DNA from: Candidatus Thorarchaeota archaeon
GTDB taxonomy: Archaea > Asgardarchaeota > Thorarchaeia > Thorarchaeales > Thorarchaeaceae
Direction of reading: 5' to 3'
Length of the DNA stretch: 62,335 nucleotides
NCBI GenBank assembly: GCA_011364905.1
Contig: RDNZ01000013.1
Location: forward strand, 1-62,335
Positions 24,822 to 32,262 of this stretch are shown here, in pieces. Position 1 is the first letter of the stretch; every line of letters begins with the position of its first letter. The notes beneath the pieces were generated by a model. The model was not told the DNA's origin, made no database searches, and saw only the letters and a list, made by a program, of their open reading frames with translations. The translations under genes and the position numbers were made by a program.

Positions 24822-24845
24822 ATTCAAATCCCCCCTGGCCTGCCA
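24822..24845 (+). repeat. tRNA-Lys 3'-end copy D
   Basis: Reads TTCAAATCCC then CCCTGGCCTGCCA, followed by TCAG. The T-loop TTCAAAT is intact and without intron. Confidence 0.85.
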
Positions 24846-24854
24846 TCAGTTTTC

Positions 24855-25109
24855 CTACCCTCTTGAATCCATCTGAAATGCCTCCTCAGCATGCCAACCA
24901 ATGAATACTAACAGACTACCAATACCACTCCCAATCGCGCCTCCTTGAACTGCCACACCAATGTACAAATTGGTATCTATATACTGGGGAGAGTATGCAA
25001 TCAGATATGCTGCTGATAAAACAACACTGAAAACTGAGAAGAGCAGAATTGCCATTCCTAAGGCAAATATAATAGCTCTTACTATGAAGGGGATATTTCT
25101 ACCACTCAA
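24855..25109 (-). CDS. Small membrane protein (cassette 4)
   Basis: 84 residues with two transmembrane helices (about 10-37 and 46-70) and short hydrophilic ends. No family seen. It fills the 343-nt cassette between copies D and E almost completely; its stop is 9 nt from copy D. Confidence 0.55.
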   Translation of the reverse strand: MSGRNIPFIVRAIIFALGMAILLFSVFSVVLSAAYLIAYSPQYIDTNLYIGVAVQGGAIGSGIGSLLVFIGWHAEEAFQMDSRG

Positions 25110-25164
25110 TCTACCACCCTCCAGACTGAGAAAAGATGTTCTATTAAATACATACTACTGAATA

Positions 25165-25188
25165 GTTCAAATCCCCTCTGGTCCGCCG
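25165..25188 (+). repeat. tRNA-Lys 3'-end copy E
   Basis: Reads GTTCAAATCCCC then TCTGGTCCGCCG, followed by ACTCT. T-loop intact without intron; the final A of CCA is G. Confidence 0.83.
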
Positions 25189-25191
25189 ACT

Positions 25192-26367
25192 CTATTTCCT
25201 TCGAATCACAATGAATACAACGATTACAATCACAGCTATGGTTCCGATAATCAACAAAATGAGCATCACCGGAGTTTCAGGTGGTAGAAAGGTATCCGTA
25301 GTTGTTTCTGTGGAAGTCGTTGTTCCAGTTGTAGTGGGTGGAGTAGTCATTGTGGTCGACTCCCCCAGAACGGTGATGATAACAGTATCGACCAAACTGT
25401 ATCCAGACACATCGTTCACAACAAGAGTCAGATTATACATTCCAACTGTCAAACCATCTATTGCCTTTGACAGATGATCCAAGGATGTATTTAATGGGCC
25501 CTGAGTGAAAATTGCATCATTCCAAAACATCGCATAAGAATGAGGATTTGGTAATCTCACATCCCATGCGACTGAGGGGACAGATGAACCAAAAACATAC
25601 TCAACATCAGTTGGCTTACTGAGAAATCCTCGAGGATAGTTGTCTTCACCAACTCCCGAAATTGAATAGGCACCTACTCCGGAATAGTCCGACCAGATAT
25701 TCCCTGTACTGCTTCCGTCATCCCAGTCATTGAACATTCCTTGGTCGTTAGCATTTCCTGCAGAGTTGAAACCTATCATGTTGTCGTAAATCTCAGAATA
25801 CAGAGTATATGAATAAACATTCAAACCAAGATTGGCATTTCCATAGACCTTGTTACCCACTATGATAACACCTGATGTGTATATCATGTATATCCCGTCA
25901 GCTGAGCATCCATAGATCTTGTTTTCCATGATCTCCAGATAGTTAACAACATAGAGCCGTATAGAATACTGCTTATCATGAATAGTGTTGTTGTAAATCA
26001 ATCCATTGTTTACATTTGAAACATAGATGCCTCTGCCTGAATCTTGGGATTGTGAGTACAATAAACAATTACTGATGATAAAATGAACATCGGTATTTGC
26101 TATGCTGACACAAGTGCCGTCAGTCACGATTTCAAGTGAGTCAATGACATAAGGCGATTGCTCTGTGCCATTACCCGGCCAACCCTGTGCTGCAAAATCC
26201 GCGTTGCTTGATATTGTAATTGCGGCATGAGGAGTGAGCGATGATAATCTAAACGAGGTGTTCTGAAACTCATTCGAATCCATGGGCAAGGAAATGAAAC
26301 TAATGCTAGCGCAGGACATGACCAGTATAATACTCAATACTAATGGAAAAGATGTCTTCTTCACCAA
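25192..26367 (-). CDS. Secreted beta-helix (NosD-like) surface protein (cassette 5)
   Basis: 391 residues. Signal peptide (about 5-25), then parallel beta-helix repeats of the NosD/PbH1 type (YVIDSLEIVTDGTCVSI, IYVSNVNNGLIYNNTIHDK, IIVGNKVYGNANLGL). A PKD-like or Ig-like domain follows (about 270-335, LTVGMYNLTLVVNDVSG), then a Thr-rich stalk (about 338-360) and a C-terminal membrane anchor. It should stand on the outer face of the cell and be heavily glycosylated. Binding function is likely; no active site is visible. Sole gene between copies E and F; its stop is 3 nt from copy E. Confidence 0.78.
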   Translation of the reverse strand: MVKKTSFPLVLSIILVMSCASISFISLPMDSNEFQNTSFRLSSLTPHAAITISSNADFAAQGWPGNGTEQSPYVIDSLEIVTDGTCVSIANTDVHFIISNCLLYSQSQDSGRGIYVSNVNNGLIYNNTIHDKQYSIRLYVVNYLEIMENKIYGCSADGIYMIYTSGVIIVGNKVYGNANLGLNVYSYTLYSEIYDNMIGFNSAGNANDQGMFNDWDDGSSTGNIWSDYSGVGAYSISGVGEDNYPRGFLSKPTDVEYVFGSSVPSVAWDVRLPNPHSYAMFWNDAIFTQGPLNTSLDHLSKAIDGLTVGMYNLTLVVNDVSGYSLVDTVIITVLGESTTMTTPPTTTGTTTSTETTTDTFLPPETPVMLILLIIGTIAVIVIVVFIVIRRK

Positions 26368-26440
26368 TCTCCCCAGACCAGATGGGCAAATCCACTATAT
26401 AAAGAAGAGCAGTGTTCCATTTACTTTTTTATAACGGGAC

Positions 26441-26465
26441 TTCAATAATCCCTCCTGGCCCGCCA
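26441..26465 (+). repeat. tRNA-Lys 3'-end copy F
   Basis: Reads AATCCCTCCTGGCCCGCCA, identical to the intact tRNA over these 19 bases, followed by ACTCTTTC. The T-loop is altered (TTCAATAAT). Confidence 0.88.
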
Positions 26466-26472
26466 ACTCTTT

Positions 26473-26964
26473 CTAAGTTCTTCTTTCTATAGTCCTTGTT
26501 CTTAAGACCTGATGCGCTCCAACCAGTAATAGTAATGGAGTTGGCACAAACAATCTTAGATTGACATCCGGTGCTAAAATTGATATGAGGACTCCTGGCA
26601 GTGTTCCATAAATCACGTTGCCAGACATCAATACCAAACAAATGATAATCTCAATTCCGATGAGGATTAATCCAAAGGTCCGAACAAGATTCAGACCAAC
26701 TCTATCTAGGTTGAATCCAATCAGCGTGATCACAAACAATACCCTTGGTATCAACACTATAATGTTCGGTAATAAGATGATTAGCCAATCATTGAGATAC
26801 CAGTCAGAGTATAGAATTGCCCACGTTGATCCCATAACTCCAAAGAAGAGATGACTTGAATCACGCCACTCCAGATATTGAAATCCTATTACCGCAGGAG
26901 TGAATAATGCTAATACTAGGAGTAGAATGAGATTCCGAACCGTATTTGCAGAATTGAATCTCAA
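26473..26964 (-). CDS. Membrane protein (cassette 6)
   Basis: 163 residues with four or five transmembrane segments (about 10-30, 38-55, 62-84, 95-113 and 128-150). No recognised family. Sole gene between copies F and G; its stop is 7 nt from copy F. Confidence 0.6.
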   Translation of the reverse strand: MRFNSANTVRNLILLLVLALFTPAVIGFQYLEWRDSSHLFFGVMGSTWAILYSDWYLNDWLIILLPNIIVLIPRVLFVITLIGFNLDRVGLNLVRTFGLILIGIEIIICLVLMSGNVIYGTLPGVLISILAPDVNLRLFVPTPLLLLVGAHQVLRTRTIERRT

Positions 26965-27060
26965 ATTGCCTTGCTCCTATCACACAACCTACCGTTATTG
27001 CGCTCTTTTGATAGAAATGTCTATCCATTACCAAAGAAATGTACGAGGACCTCTGCTCTG

Positions 27061-27083
27061 TCCTAATCCCTCCTGGTCCGCCA
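27061..27083 (+). repeat. tRNA-Lys 3'-end copy G
   Basis: Reads CTAATCCCTCCTGGTCCGCCA followed by TCTTGATTT. One change in the acceptor (GGTCC for GGCCC). Confidence 0.87.
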
Positions 27084-27091
27084 TCTTGATT

Positions 27092-27838
27092 TTACTGATT
27101 TCTGAAAATGTATATTCCCCAGCTGATGGTATCTCTACCCCATTTTAGGTAGATATCTTTTGCAGTCTTTGTTTTCTCGAGAAGCTCCTGATTATCGGGA
27201 TCATCAGTATGCGACTGAATATAATTTTCAACAGCCCACCACTGAAGAGTTTCATAGTGGTCCCAATCATCTTTGTTAGACACAAGTGTATAGAGGCATG
27301 TGAGTCCCATTTCTTCACCTTGATACACATTATCTTCATGCGGTCGAAAAGAATTACGAGTCATTTTGGTCACCTCAAGATATTCAGTATCAGGCTCTTT
27401 CAACCAAAAAGGTTCACCAACAATCGCAAGACCTCCAGGTTTTATCATCTGCTTGAGTGCTCTCAATGTTCCAGCATGATCTTCAAAGACCCAGCTTGCT
27501 CCTAAACACATTGCAACATCAAATAGTCCTCCTGATTCAGGTCGATACTTAGCACCATCCAACTCAATGAAGGTTAAATCGGATTCAGGAACTCTCTCGA
27601 GATGTTTCTTCTTACAATCATTGATACAAAATGGAGATAGATCAACTCCCACGCCTGAAATTCCATATTTCTCTGCTAGTCTGACTAAGACCTCCCCCTT
27701 TCCACATGCGATATCAAGAATTCGAGTATCTTTTGGCAGGTTGAGAAGTTGACAGAATCGTTCGAATTTCTCTTCACTCATTGGATTACAGAGTACATGA
27801 TGCTTGTGTGTAATGTCATAATACTTCCATTTGTCCAT
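27092..27838 (-). CDS. SAM-dependent methyltransferase (cassette 7)
   Basis: 248 residues. SAM motif ILDIACGKGEVLVRLAEKYG with the acidic VGVDLSPFCINDC, then FDVAMCLGASWVF and the MIKPGGLAIVGEPFW strand. It resembles UbiE/small-molecule methyltransferases. Substrate unknown. It is the last of seven minus-strand cassettes; its stop is 8 nt from copy G. The next cassette also carries a methyltransferase domain, fused to an HgcA-like domain. Confidence 0.85.
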   Translation of the reverse strand: MDKWKYYDITHKHHVLCNPMSEEKFERFCQLLNLPKDTRILDIACGKGEVLVRLAEKYGISGVGVDLSPFCINDCKKKHLERVPESDLTFIELDGAKYRPESGGLFDVAMCLGASWVFEDHAGTLRALKQMIKPGGLAIVGEPFWLKEPDTEYLEVTKMTRNSFRPHEDNVYQGEEMGLTCLYTLVSNKDDWDHYETLQWWAVENYIQSHTDDPDNQELLEKTKTAKDIYLKWGRDTISWGIYIFRNQ

Positions 27839-27890
27839 CTACATCATCTCCATACCTGTTGACTCGAAGATACTCTTGGAAATAAATATT

Positions 27891-27918
27891 CGAGGGTTCA
27901 AATCACCCTAGCCGGCTA
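27891..27918 (+). repeat. tRNA-Lys 3'-end copy H
   Basis: Reads CGAGGGTTCAAATC then ACCCTAGCCGGCTA, followed by CTCTTTC. It includes the whole 5' T-stem GAGGG and an intronless T-loop. The acceptor is TAGCC-like, shared with copy I, so H and I may stem from an older variant. Confidence 0.75.
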
Positions 27919-27989
27919 CTCTTTCCCGATTCTATCAAACATCTCGATAGGATGAACGTCATACTTTGCTGCAATAATCTTGTAACTTA

Positions 27990-28006
27990 TATAAATCAGG
28001 TTTATA
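27990..28006 (+). promoter_or_regulatory. TATA box inside a palindrome, HgcA-like gene
   Basis: TATAAATCAGGTTTATA: 6-bp arms around a 5-nt centre, the left arm being the TATA box itself. A protein bound here would compete with TBP. Typical spacing puts transcription start near 28016, where an ATG lies. Confidence 0.55.
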
Positions 28007-28015
28007 CGAAGACGT

Positions 28016-28066
28016 ATGGCCCAAGATCATCTTGAACGCATTGAGAGATTAGTGGGAGCTGAATAG
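28016..28066 (+). other. 16-codon leader frame ending in TAG, in frame with HgcA-like gene
   Basis: ATG at 28016 opens MAQDHLERIERLVGAE and stops at TAG (28064-28066), directly followed in the same frame by GTG ATG of the HgcA-like gene. By the TATA position the transcript could start at or very near this ATG (leaderless). It may be a leader peptide, a remnant of an older N-terminus, or the product of one nonsense change. Confidence 0.35.
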
Positions 28067-28069
28067 GTG

Positions 28070-29800
28070 ATGGCTGTTGCTTTCATGGCTTCGCTTGAAC
28101 AATCACCTGAAACTTACGAACAGGAGTTTGATGATGTACTTGAGGGAAGAAGTAGACGTATCCGGGAACGTATTCTCGAGCTTGTCAAACCCGGAATGAA
28201 AGTGCTTGACCTTGGATGTGGTCCTGGGCAGTTTGCAATTGAGGCGTCAAAAAAAGGAGCCTCGGTTATCGGTGTCGACTCTAACATGGGCATGATAACA
28301 TTTGCTAAGACGAGCGCTTCAACACTTGAAAAAGCCCCCGACTTTGTTTGTTCTGATGTATTGGCAATTCATGATGAATTGCAGGTTGAGGACATAGAAG
28401 CATCTCCCAGCTTAATTCCTGACCATAAGTTTGACCTCATTGTTAGTACTTTTCTCTTATCGGAGCTTAAACCTGTTCAACGTGATTTGCTCTTGCGGAA
28501 TATGAGAAAAATGCTTTCAGATGAAGGCGCTTTCGTAATTGCTGCAGAAACACTTCCTGAGTCATCGTCTGATAGGAAAACATTCTGGAAGAACAGAGGG
28601 CTGGTTGAGAAGGAAGCTCGAGTTCGACTTGCACCACCTATTGTTTCCCTTGAAGATCTGATTCAGAAGGCTGGTTTTGTCATTAAGGAATCCGAAAGAT
28701 ATGGTCCTGAAATAGTGTATCTTACTGGAACTAAGAGTCTCATTGAACCTCCGAATGAATATCAGAGCAGAGTTAGACCAATCTTTGGAGGCGTCGCGAG
28801 AACAAGAATTTGGTACTGTCATATCACTGGTGGCTGGCGCGGAATATCAATAACACCCGGTCTTTATCGAGCAGGGACTCCAAACTCAGAAAGCCCTGTC
28901 TTGGTGACAGCTAACTATGAACTCACATATTATACAGTGATGAGAGCATTAGCAAAGGATAGTATCGATGCATGGGTGCTTGTCTGTGATACTGATGGCA
29001 TCAATGTCTGGTGCGCTGCACGAGGAACCCACTTCAATAGCGATGATGTTGTTAATATGGTGCGTTTAACTGGTCTAACTGATATAGTGAATCATAGAGA
29101 ATTGATCCTACCACAGTTATCAGCTGCTGGAATGGACCCATCAGAAATTCGTAGACGAACGGGGTTTAGAGTTCGATATGGTCCTGTCAGAGTCTATGAT
29201 CTCTCTGAGTGGTTTGAACTCGGAAAACCAAGGCCTAAGCCAAGAGGAATGGCAACCGTCACATTCAATCTGAGGGAGCGGATGGAGCAGACTGTTGCCC
29301 ACGTGCCATTTCTGTTTGCGGTTCTACTTGGCAAGCCTCTTGTTGCTATTCTTGGAATGATTGCACTCATCAATTTACTAGCCTCGATGTTCCCAATCGC
29401 GCTTGCAGCGACTTATCCAACATCTCTTCAGATTCTCTCACTTATTGGCGAGTTTGTTTTTGCTCTCGCTGCCAATTCTCTCGTACTTGGCTTATTGTTC
29501 CCTATTCTGCCTTCGAAAGGAAACTCATTCTGGCGTCGGGGCCTTGGTCTTTCAGCTATTACACTGCCTATTGCAGCGATAATCATGATACTTATGGGAG
29601 TGCACTGGACTGATATGACCTCGTGGATGATAATCCAATTCGTTCTTGTGATATCTTTGACCATGGACTGGTCGGGGATGACATCAGTGAGCGATCCAAA
29701 GGTAATAAGAAGGGAGTATCCATACCTAATACTGACATTAAAAACAGGAGCCATGTTTCTGGTGGTTTTCAACCTAATCGTTATAATCATGGGCTGGTGA
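28070..29800 (+). CDS. HgcA-like corrinoid protein fused to a SAM methyltransferase (cassette 8)
   Basis: 576 residues from ATG 28070. Residues about 40-190 are a class I methyltransferase (VLDLGCGPGQFA, VIGVDSNMGMI). From about 235 the protein is HgcA-like: GGWRGISITPGLYRAGTP, VLVTANYELTYYTVMRAL, the corrinoid cap helix NVWCAARGTH with Cys at about 315, then YGPVRVYDLSEWF and five C-terminal transmembrane helices. HgcA transfers a methyl group from a corrinoid to Hg(II). The canonical cap motif is N-V/I-WCA-A/G-GK; here GK is replaced by RG, though the Cys remains, so mercury methylation is not certain. The N-terminal methyltransferase is not part of HgcA proteins known to me. The downstream ferredoxin is HgcB-like. 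Confidence 0.8.
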   Translation: MAVAFMASLEQSPETYEQEFDDVLEGRSRRIRERILELVKPGMKVLDLGCGPGQFAIEASKKGASVIGVDSNMGMITFAKTSASTLEKAPDFVCSDVLAIHDELQVEDIEASPSLIPDHKFDLIVSTFLLSELKPVQRDLLLRNMRKMLSDEGAFVIAAETLPESSSDRKTFWKNRGLVEKEARVRLAPPIVSLEDLIQKAGFVIKESERYGPEIVYLTGTKSLIEPPNEYQSRVRPIFGGVARTRIWYCHITGGWRGISITPGLYRAGTPNSESPVLVTANYELTYYTVMRALAKDSIDAWVLVCDTDGINVWCAARGTHFNSDDVVNMVRLTGLTDIVNHRELILPQLSAAGMDPSEIRRRTGFRVRYGPVRVYDLSEWFELGKPRPKPRGMATVTFNLRERMEQTVAHVPFLFAVLLGKPLVAILGMIALINLLASMFPIALAATYPTSLQILSLIGEFVFALAANSLVLGLLFPILPSKGNSFWRRGLGLSAITLPIAAIIMILMGVHWTDMTSWMIIQFVLVISLTMDWSGMTSVSDPKVIRREYPYLILTLKTGAMFLVVFNLIVIIMGW

Positions 29801-29806
29801 CAAATA

Positions 29807-30133
29807 ATGACCGTTGTAACGCAGCAAGTCGATCTTGAGATAGAGTATGACCCACATCGGTGCAACCGTTGTGGAATGTGCCTTGAGGTCTGTCCATTTA
29901 ACGTCTGGGAGCTGCCAGTTGACGGTCCCGCAGTCATTGCAAGACCTGAAGACTGTACTAATTGTACTGCATGTGCCAAGAACTGCTTAGGCAATGCCAT
30001 AAATGTAAGAAACATAGGTTGCGGATGTATCTGGAACGAGTCCGCACGACGGAGTGGAAAGGTCGAGGAGTCAGTAATCGGCAAAAATCAAGATAGTTGC
30101 TCACCAACAGAAGGTAAATCCTGTTGTGAATGA
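29807..30133 (+). CDS. HgcB-like dicluster ferredoxin
   Basis: 108 residues, starting 6 nt after the HgcA-like stop. It has two C-x2-C-x2-C-x3-C motifs (CNRCGMCLEVCPFNVW and CTNCTACAKNCLGNAI) for 4Fe-4S clusters, a further NIGCGCIWNESARR motif as in HgcB, and a C-terminal vicinal pair KSCCE, which in HgcB handles the metal. HgcB reduces the HgcA corrinoid and may pass on mercury. The operon position and both tail motifs support an HgcAB-type pair. Confidence 0.82.
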   Translation: MTVVTQQVDLEIEYDPHRCNRCGMCLEVCPFNVWELPVDGPAVIARPEDCTNCTACAKNCLGNAINVRNIGCGCIWNESARRSGKVEESVIGKNQDSCSPTEGKSCCE

Positions 30134-30265
30134 CTACCTTCTCAATCCAATTCGCTACCACAATTATCGACCATATTCGTAGTTTAGTATATTTTACTGG
30201 ACACCACGAAATGATGAATCGTGCACTGATTCATCTAATTGAAGTTTTCATGGAAGATATGTAGA

Positions 30266-30397
30266 ATGCAAACGATCTCTTTTCTCAAGTCTTTTGATGG
30301 CATTAAGCTAGAGTTCTCAGCTGAACTTGCAGCAAGAGAACTTGGAGTTAATATCGAACTCTATCACCACACTTGGGATGATTATCTCTCTTGCTAA
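30266..30397 (+). CDS. Possible small or truncated protein (cassette 8 end)
   Basis: A 43-residue frame (MQTISFLKSFDGIKLEFSAE...YHHTWDDYLSC) ending 4 nt before tRNA copy I. A second short frame (MMNRALIHLIEVFMEDM) lies just upstream. Both look like pieces of a decayed gene; no family seen. The rest of 30134-30486 holds only AT-rich promoter-like sequence before 30487. Confidence 0.3.
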   Translation: MQTISFLKSFDGIKLEFSAELAARELGVNIELYHHTWDDYLSC

Positions 30398-30401
30398 TGC
30401 C

Positions 30402-30420
30402 AAATTCCCCTAGCCCGTCA
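30402..30420 (+). repeat. tRNA-Lys 3'-end copy I
   Basis: Reads AAATTCCCCTAGCCCGTCA followed by TCTCTTTCC. The TAGCCCG acceptor resembles copy H, and the flank after CCA matches copies B, F and H. Confidence 0.75.
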
Positions 30421-30486
30421 TCTCTTTCCACTCAATTCTTCTATTAATATAAACACCTATAGGCTACTTAGAGTCGCGAAAAGCCT

Positions 30487-30960
30487 ATGAGTCTCTCAAT
30501 CAAGAAGGGGATTAGTTTTGGAACCACATCCGGAGTTATTACAACGCTAGGAATGATTGTGGGAGTAAATGCAAGTACAAGCTCTCGTCTTGCTGTAATT
30601 GCAGCGATAGTGGCAATCGCGATAGCCGACGCTTTCTCCGACGCTGTTGCAATGCATGTATCAGAGGAATCTGAGGGTGTTCATTCACGAAACGACGTCT
30701 TGGAGGCTACTCTGACTACATTCTTTACAAAATTCATTTTTGCCTTGAGTTTCGTGGTCCCAATCTGGTTCTTGGCCCTTGATATTGCAGTCGTAGTGGA
30801 CATTATTTGGGGCTTATTGATTATGACTGTTTTCAACATCCTCCTAGCTCGTTCACAGAAAGAAGGAGTATTACGAGTTGTTTTCGAACATCTTACAATT
30901 GCAGTCGCTGTTGTTCTAATAACCTACATCGTTGGTTCGTTCCTATCAACAGTCGTCTAA
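30487..30960 (+). CDS. VIT1/CCC1-like membrane protein (cassette 9)
   Basis: 157 residues with about five transmembrane segments. The start GTTSGVITTLGMIVGVNAST and IAIADAFSDAVAMHVSEESE match the first two helices of the VIT1/CCC1 iron-manganese transporter family, including the acidic residues of the metal path. It is shorter than most members and lacks the cytoplasmic metal-binding helices. Probable Fe/Mn exporter or a relative. It lies alone between copies I and J. Confidence 0.72.
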   Translation: MSLSIKKGISFGTTSGVITTLGMIVGVNASTSSRLAVIAAIVAIAIADAFSDAVAMHVSEESEGVHSRNDVLEATLTTFFTKFIFALSFVVPIWFLALDIAVVVDIIWGLLIMTVFNILLARSQKEGVLRVVFEHLTIAVAVVLITYIVGSFLSTVV

Positions 30961-30989
30961 GAAGCAAGACCATAATTGACACCTTCGGG

Positions 30990-31012
30990 ATTCAAATCCT
31001 TCTTGGCCGCCA
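30990..31012 (+). repeat. tRNA-Lys 3'-end copy J
   Basis: Reads ATTCAAATCCTTC then TTGGCCGCCA, followed by TCTCACTG. T-loop without intron; one base missing in the acceptor. It is the last copy I can see on the right. Confidence 0.75.
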
Positions 31013-31057
31013 TCTCACTGAACCTTGCTTCAATCTTGTCACTAATATATCACAAGC

Positions 31058-31939
31058 GTGAGGACCATCCGGTTAATCGACATGGAAGGGATACTCAGAA
31101 CAGGCACAGGAGAAATCCGCTTCTTATGGAAACTTGCTGTGACCTTCATACTGCTTATTGTGTTGATTGTCATTAGCAGGCTCAGTTTGATACTTATGGT
31201 CCAACAAGTTCTCATCTTCCAAGGGACACTACCTTCTGCTGCTTTTGAGAACGCGCAAATCTTTGTAGCCGAATCATCAGAGGGTCAAGCGATTGCGAGT
31301 TCGCTGGATTTAGCGTTGATACTCCTACTCGTTTTCCTCCTAGTTACTCGCATCGAAAAACATGAGTTTCACTTGGCTGACATTGGTCTTAATCTGCAGC
31401 GCGATACTCTGCCCCTCGTTGTGTTTGGAATCGTTATTGGATGTGGTCTTTTTCTCGGAGCAGTGATGTTTGGAGTGCTTCTCCACACGATTGGACTTCC
31501 TGTGTATCCCCATCTTGAACAGTGGCCACTTTTAATCACACTAATAGCATCAGTAATCTTCTACGGTCTGAATAGCTTCTGGCAAGAGATTGTGTTTCGA
31601 GGGTATTTGCAGACCCAGGCGGTTGAAGAATATGGCGGGCTACTCGGAATTTCTACTGTTACAGTAGCCTTTGTTCTCTTTCACGGACTAGTTCAGACTC
31701 TAACACCAATAGGAATCATCTCAGGTCTGTTGCTATTCGGCTACATAGGACTCCTATACGAAAAGACCAGATCGCTCTACCTTGTGGGTGTGATTCATGC
31801 AGTTCTCAACTTCTTACCAGTTCTTTTCAACCTATCATGGCAAGGGTTAGAGAGTGTCATAACATATGGCATTGCGCTTGTACTACTGATTCTGTTGATA
31901 CGCAGAACCGAGCAATCAGCATCAACCGATTCGCAGTAG
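31058..31939 (+). CDS. CPBP-family intramembrane protease (cassette 10)
   Basis: 293 residues, about eight transmembrane segments. The CPBP (Abi/CAAX protease) motifs are FWQEIVFRGYL (the usual EE-x3-R pair reduced to QE-x3-R), FVLFHGLVQ and VIHAVLN. These form a metal or catalytic site in the membrane. The GTG at 31058 or the ATG at 31082 may be the start. It follows copy J by 45 nt, so it may be the last cassette, with its right copy lost. Targets are unknown; bacterial relatives often work in self-immunity. Confidence 0.82.
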   Translation: MRTIRLIDMEGILRTGTGEIRFLWKLAVTFILLIVLIVISRLSLILMVQQVLIFQGTLPSAAFENAQIFVAESSEGQAIASSLDLALILLLVFLLVTRIEKHEFHLADIGLNLQRDTLPLVVFGIVIGCGLFLGAVMFGVLLHTIGLPVYPHLEQWPLLITLIASVIFYGLNSFWQEIVFRGYLQTQAVEEYGGLLGISTVTVAFVLFHGLVQTLTPIGIISGLLLFGYIGLLYEKTRSLYLVGVIHAVLNFLPVLFNLSWQGLESVITYGIALVLLILLIRRTEQSASTDSQ

Positions 31940-31992
31940 TTCCAGTTATACCAATTGTTTTGATACTGCCCTGTCTGCTCCGACATTACATC

Positions 31993-32178
31993 CTAGTGAT
32001 GACGAAGAACTCTTGGAGACCGCTTTCTCCTCCTCACAGATTTCCGGGTGCCATCATTAATCACCCAAGGCATTGCAGGTCGGTCCTTCCCAGTCCATAT
32101 ACTATTGACTCTCAACTGGCTACTGCGAAGGAGAGTCCATAGCCGCCTCTTCTTCTCTCTCCTATTTTTGGCTGTCAT
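31993..32178 (-). CDS. Small basic protein, possibly ribosomal L39e-like
   Basis: 61 residues from ATG 32178, very rich in Arg and Lys (MTAKNRREKKRRLWTLL...). The second half (DRPAMPWVINDGTRKSVRRR) faintly resembles the L39e pattern of R-P-x-P-x-W-V, T-x2-K and a basic tail. An AAAAGGAAG stretch lies right before the ATG. L39e normally stands beside L31e, which is absent here, so this is tentative. The rest of 31940-32262 shows nothing else. Confidence 0.3.
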   Translation of the reverse strand: MTAKNRREKKRRLWTLLRSSQLRVNSIWTGKDRPAMPWVINDGTRKSVRRRKRSPRVLRHH

Positions 32179-32262
32179 CTTCCTTTTCAAATATGAACCT
32201 GAAGACCTTTCATCTTTTAGGTCAGAAGGATGCTTCAGTTCAGACCTTTCCTTTCCACTATC

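Noticed and set aside
28064..28066. TAG read as pyrrolysine in an extended HgcA-like protein
   Set aside because: No pylT/pylS evidence in the window, and a good GTG/ATG start follows at once.
22682..31012. CRISPR array
   Set aside because: Repeats are spaced 0.3-2.5 kb apart with whole genes between them and match a tRNA end.
22682..31012. Classical integron with attC sites
   Set aside because: No integron integrase gene is seen, and the repeats are tRNA 3' ends, not folded attC hairpins.
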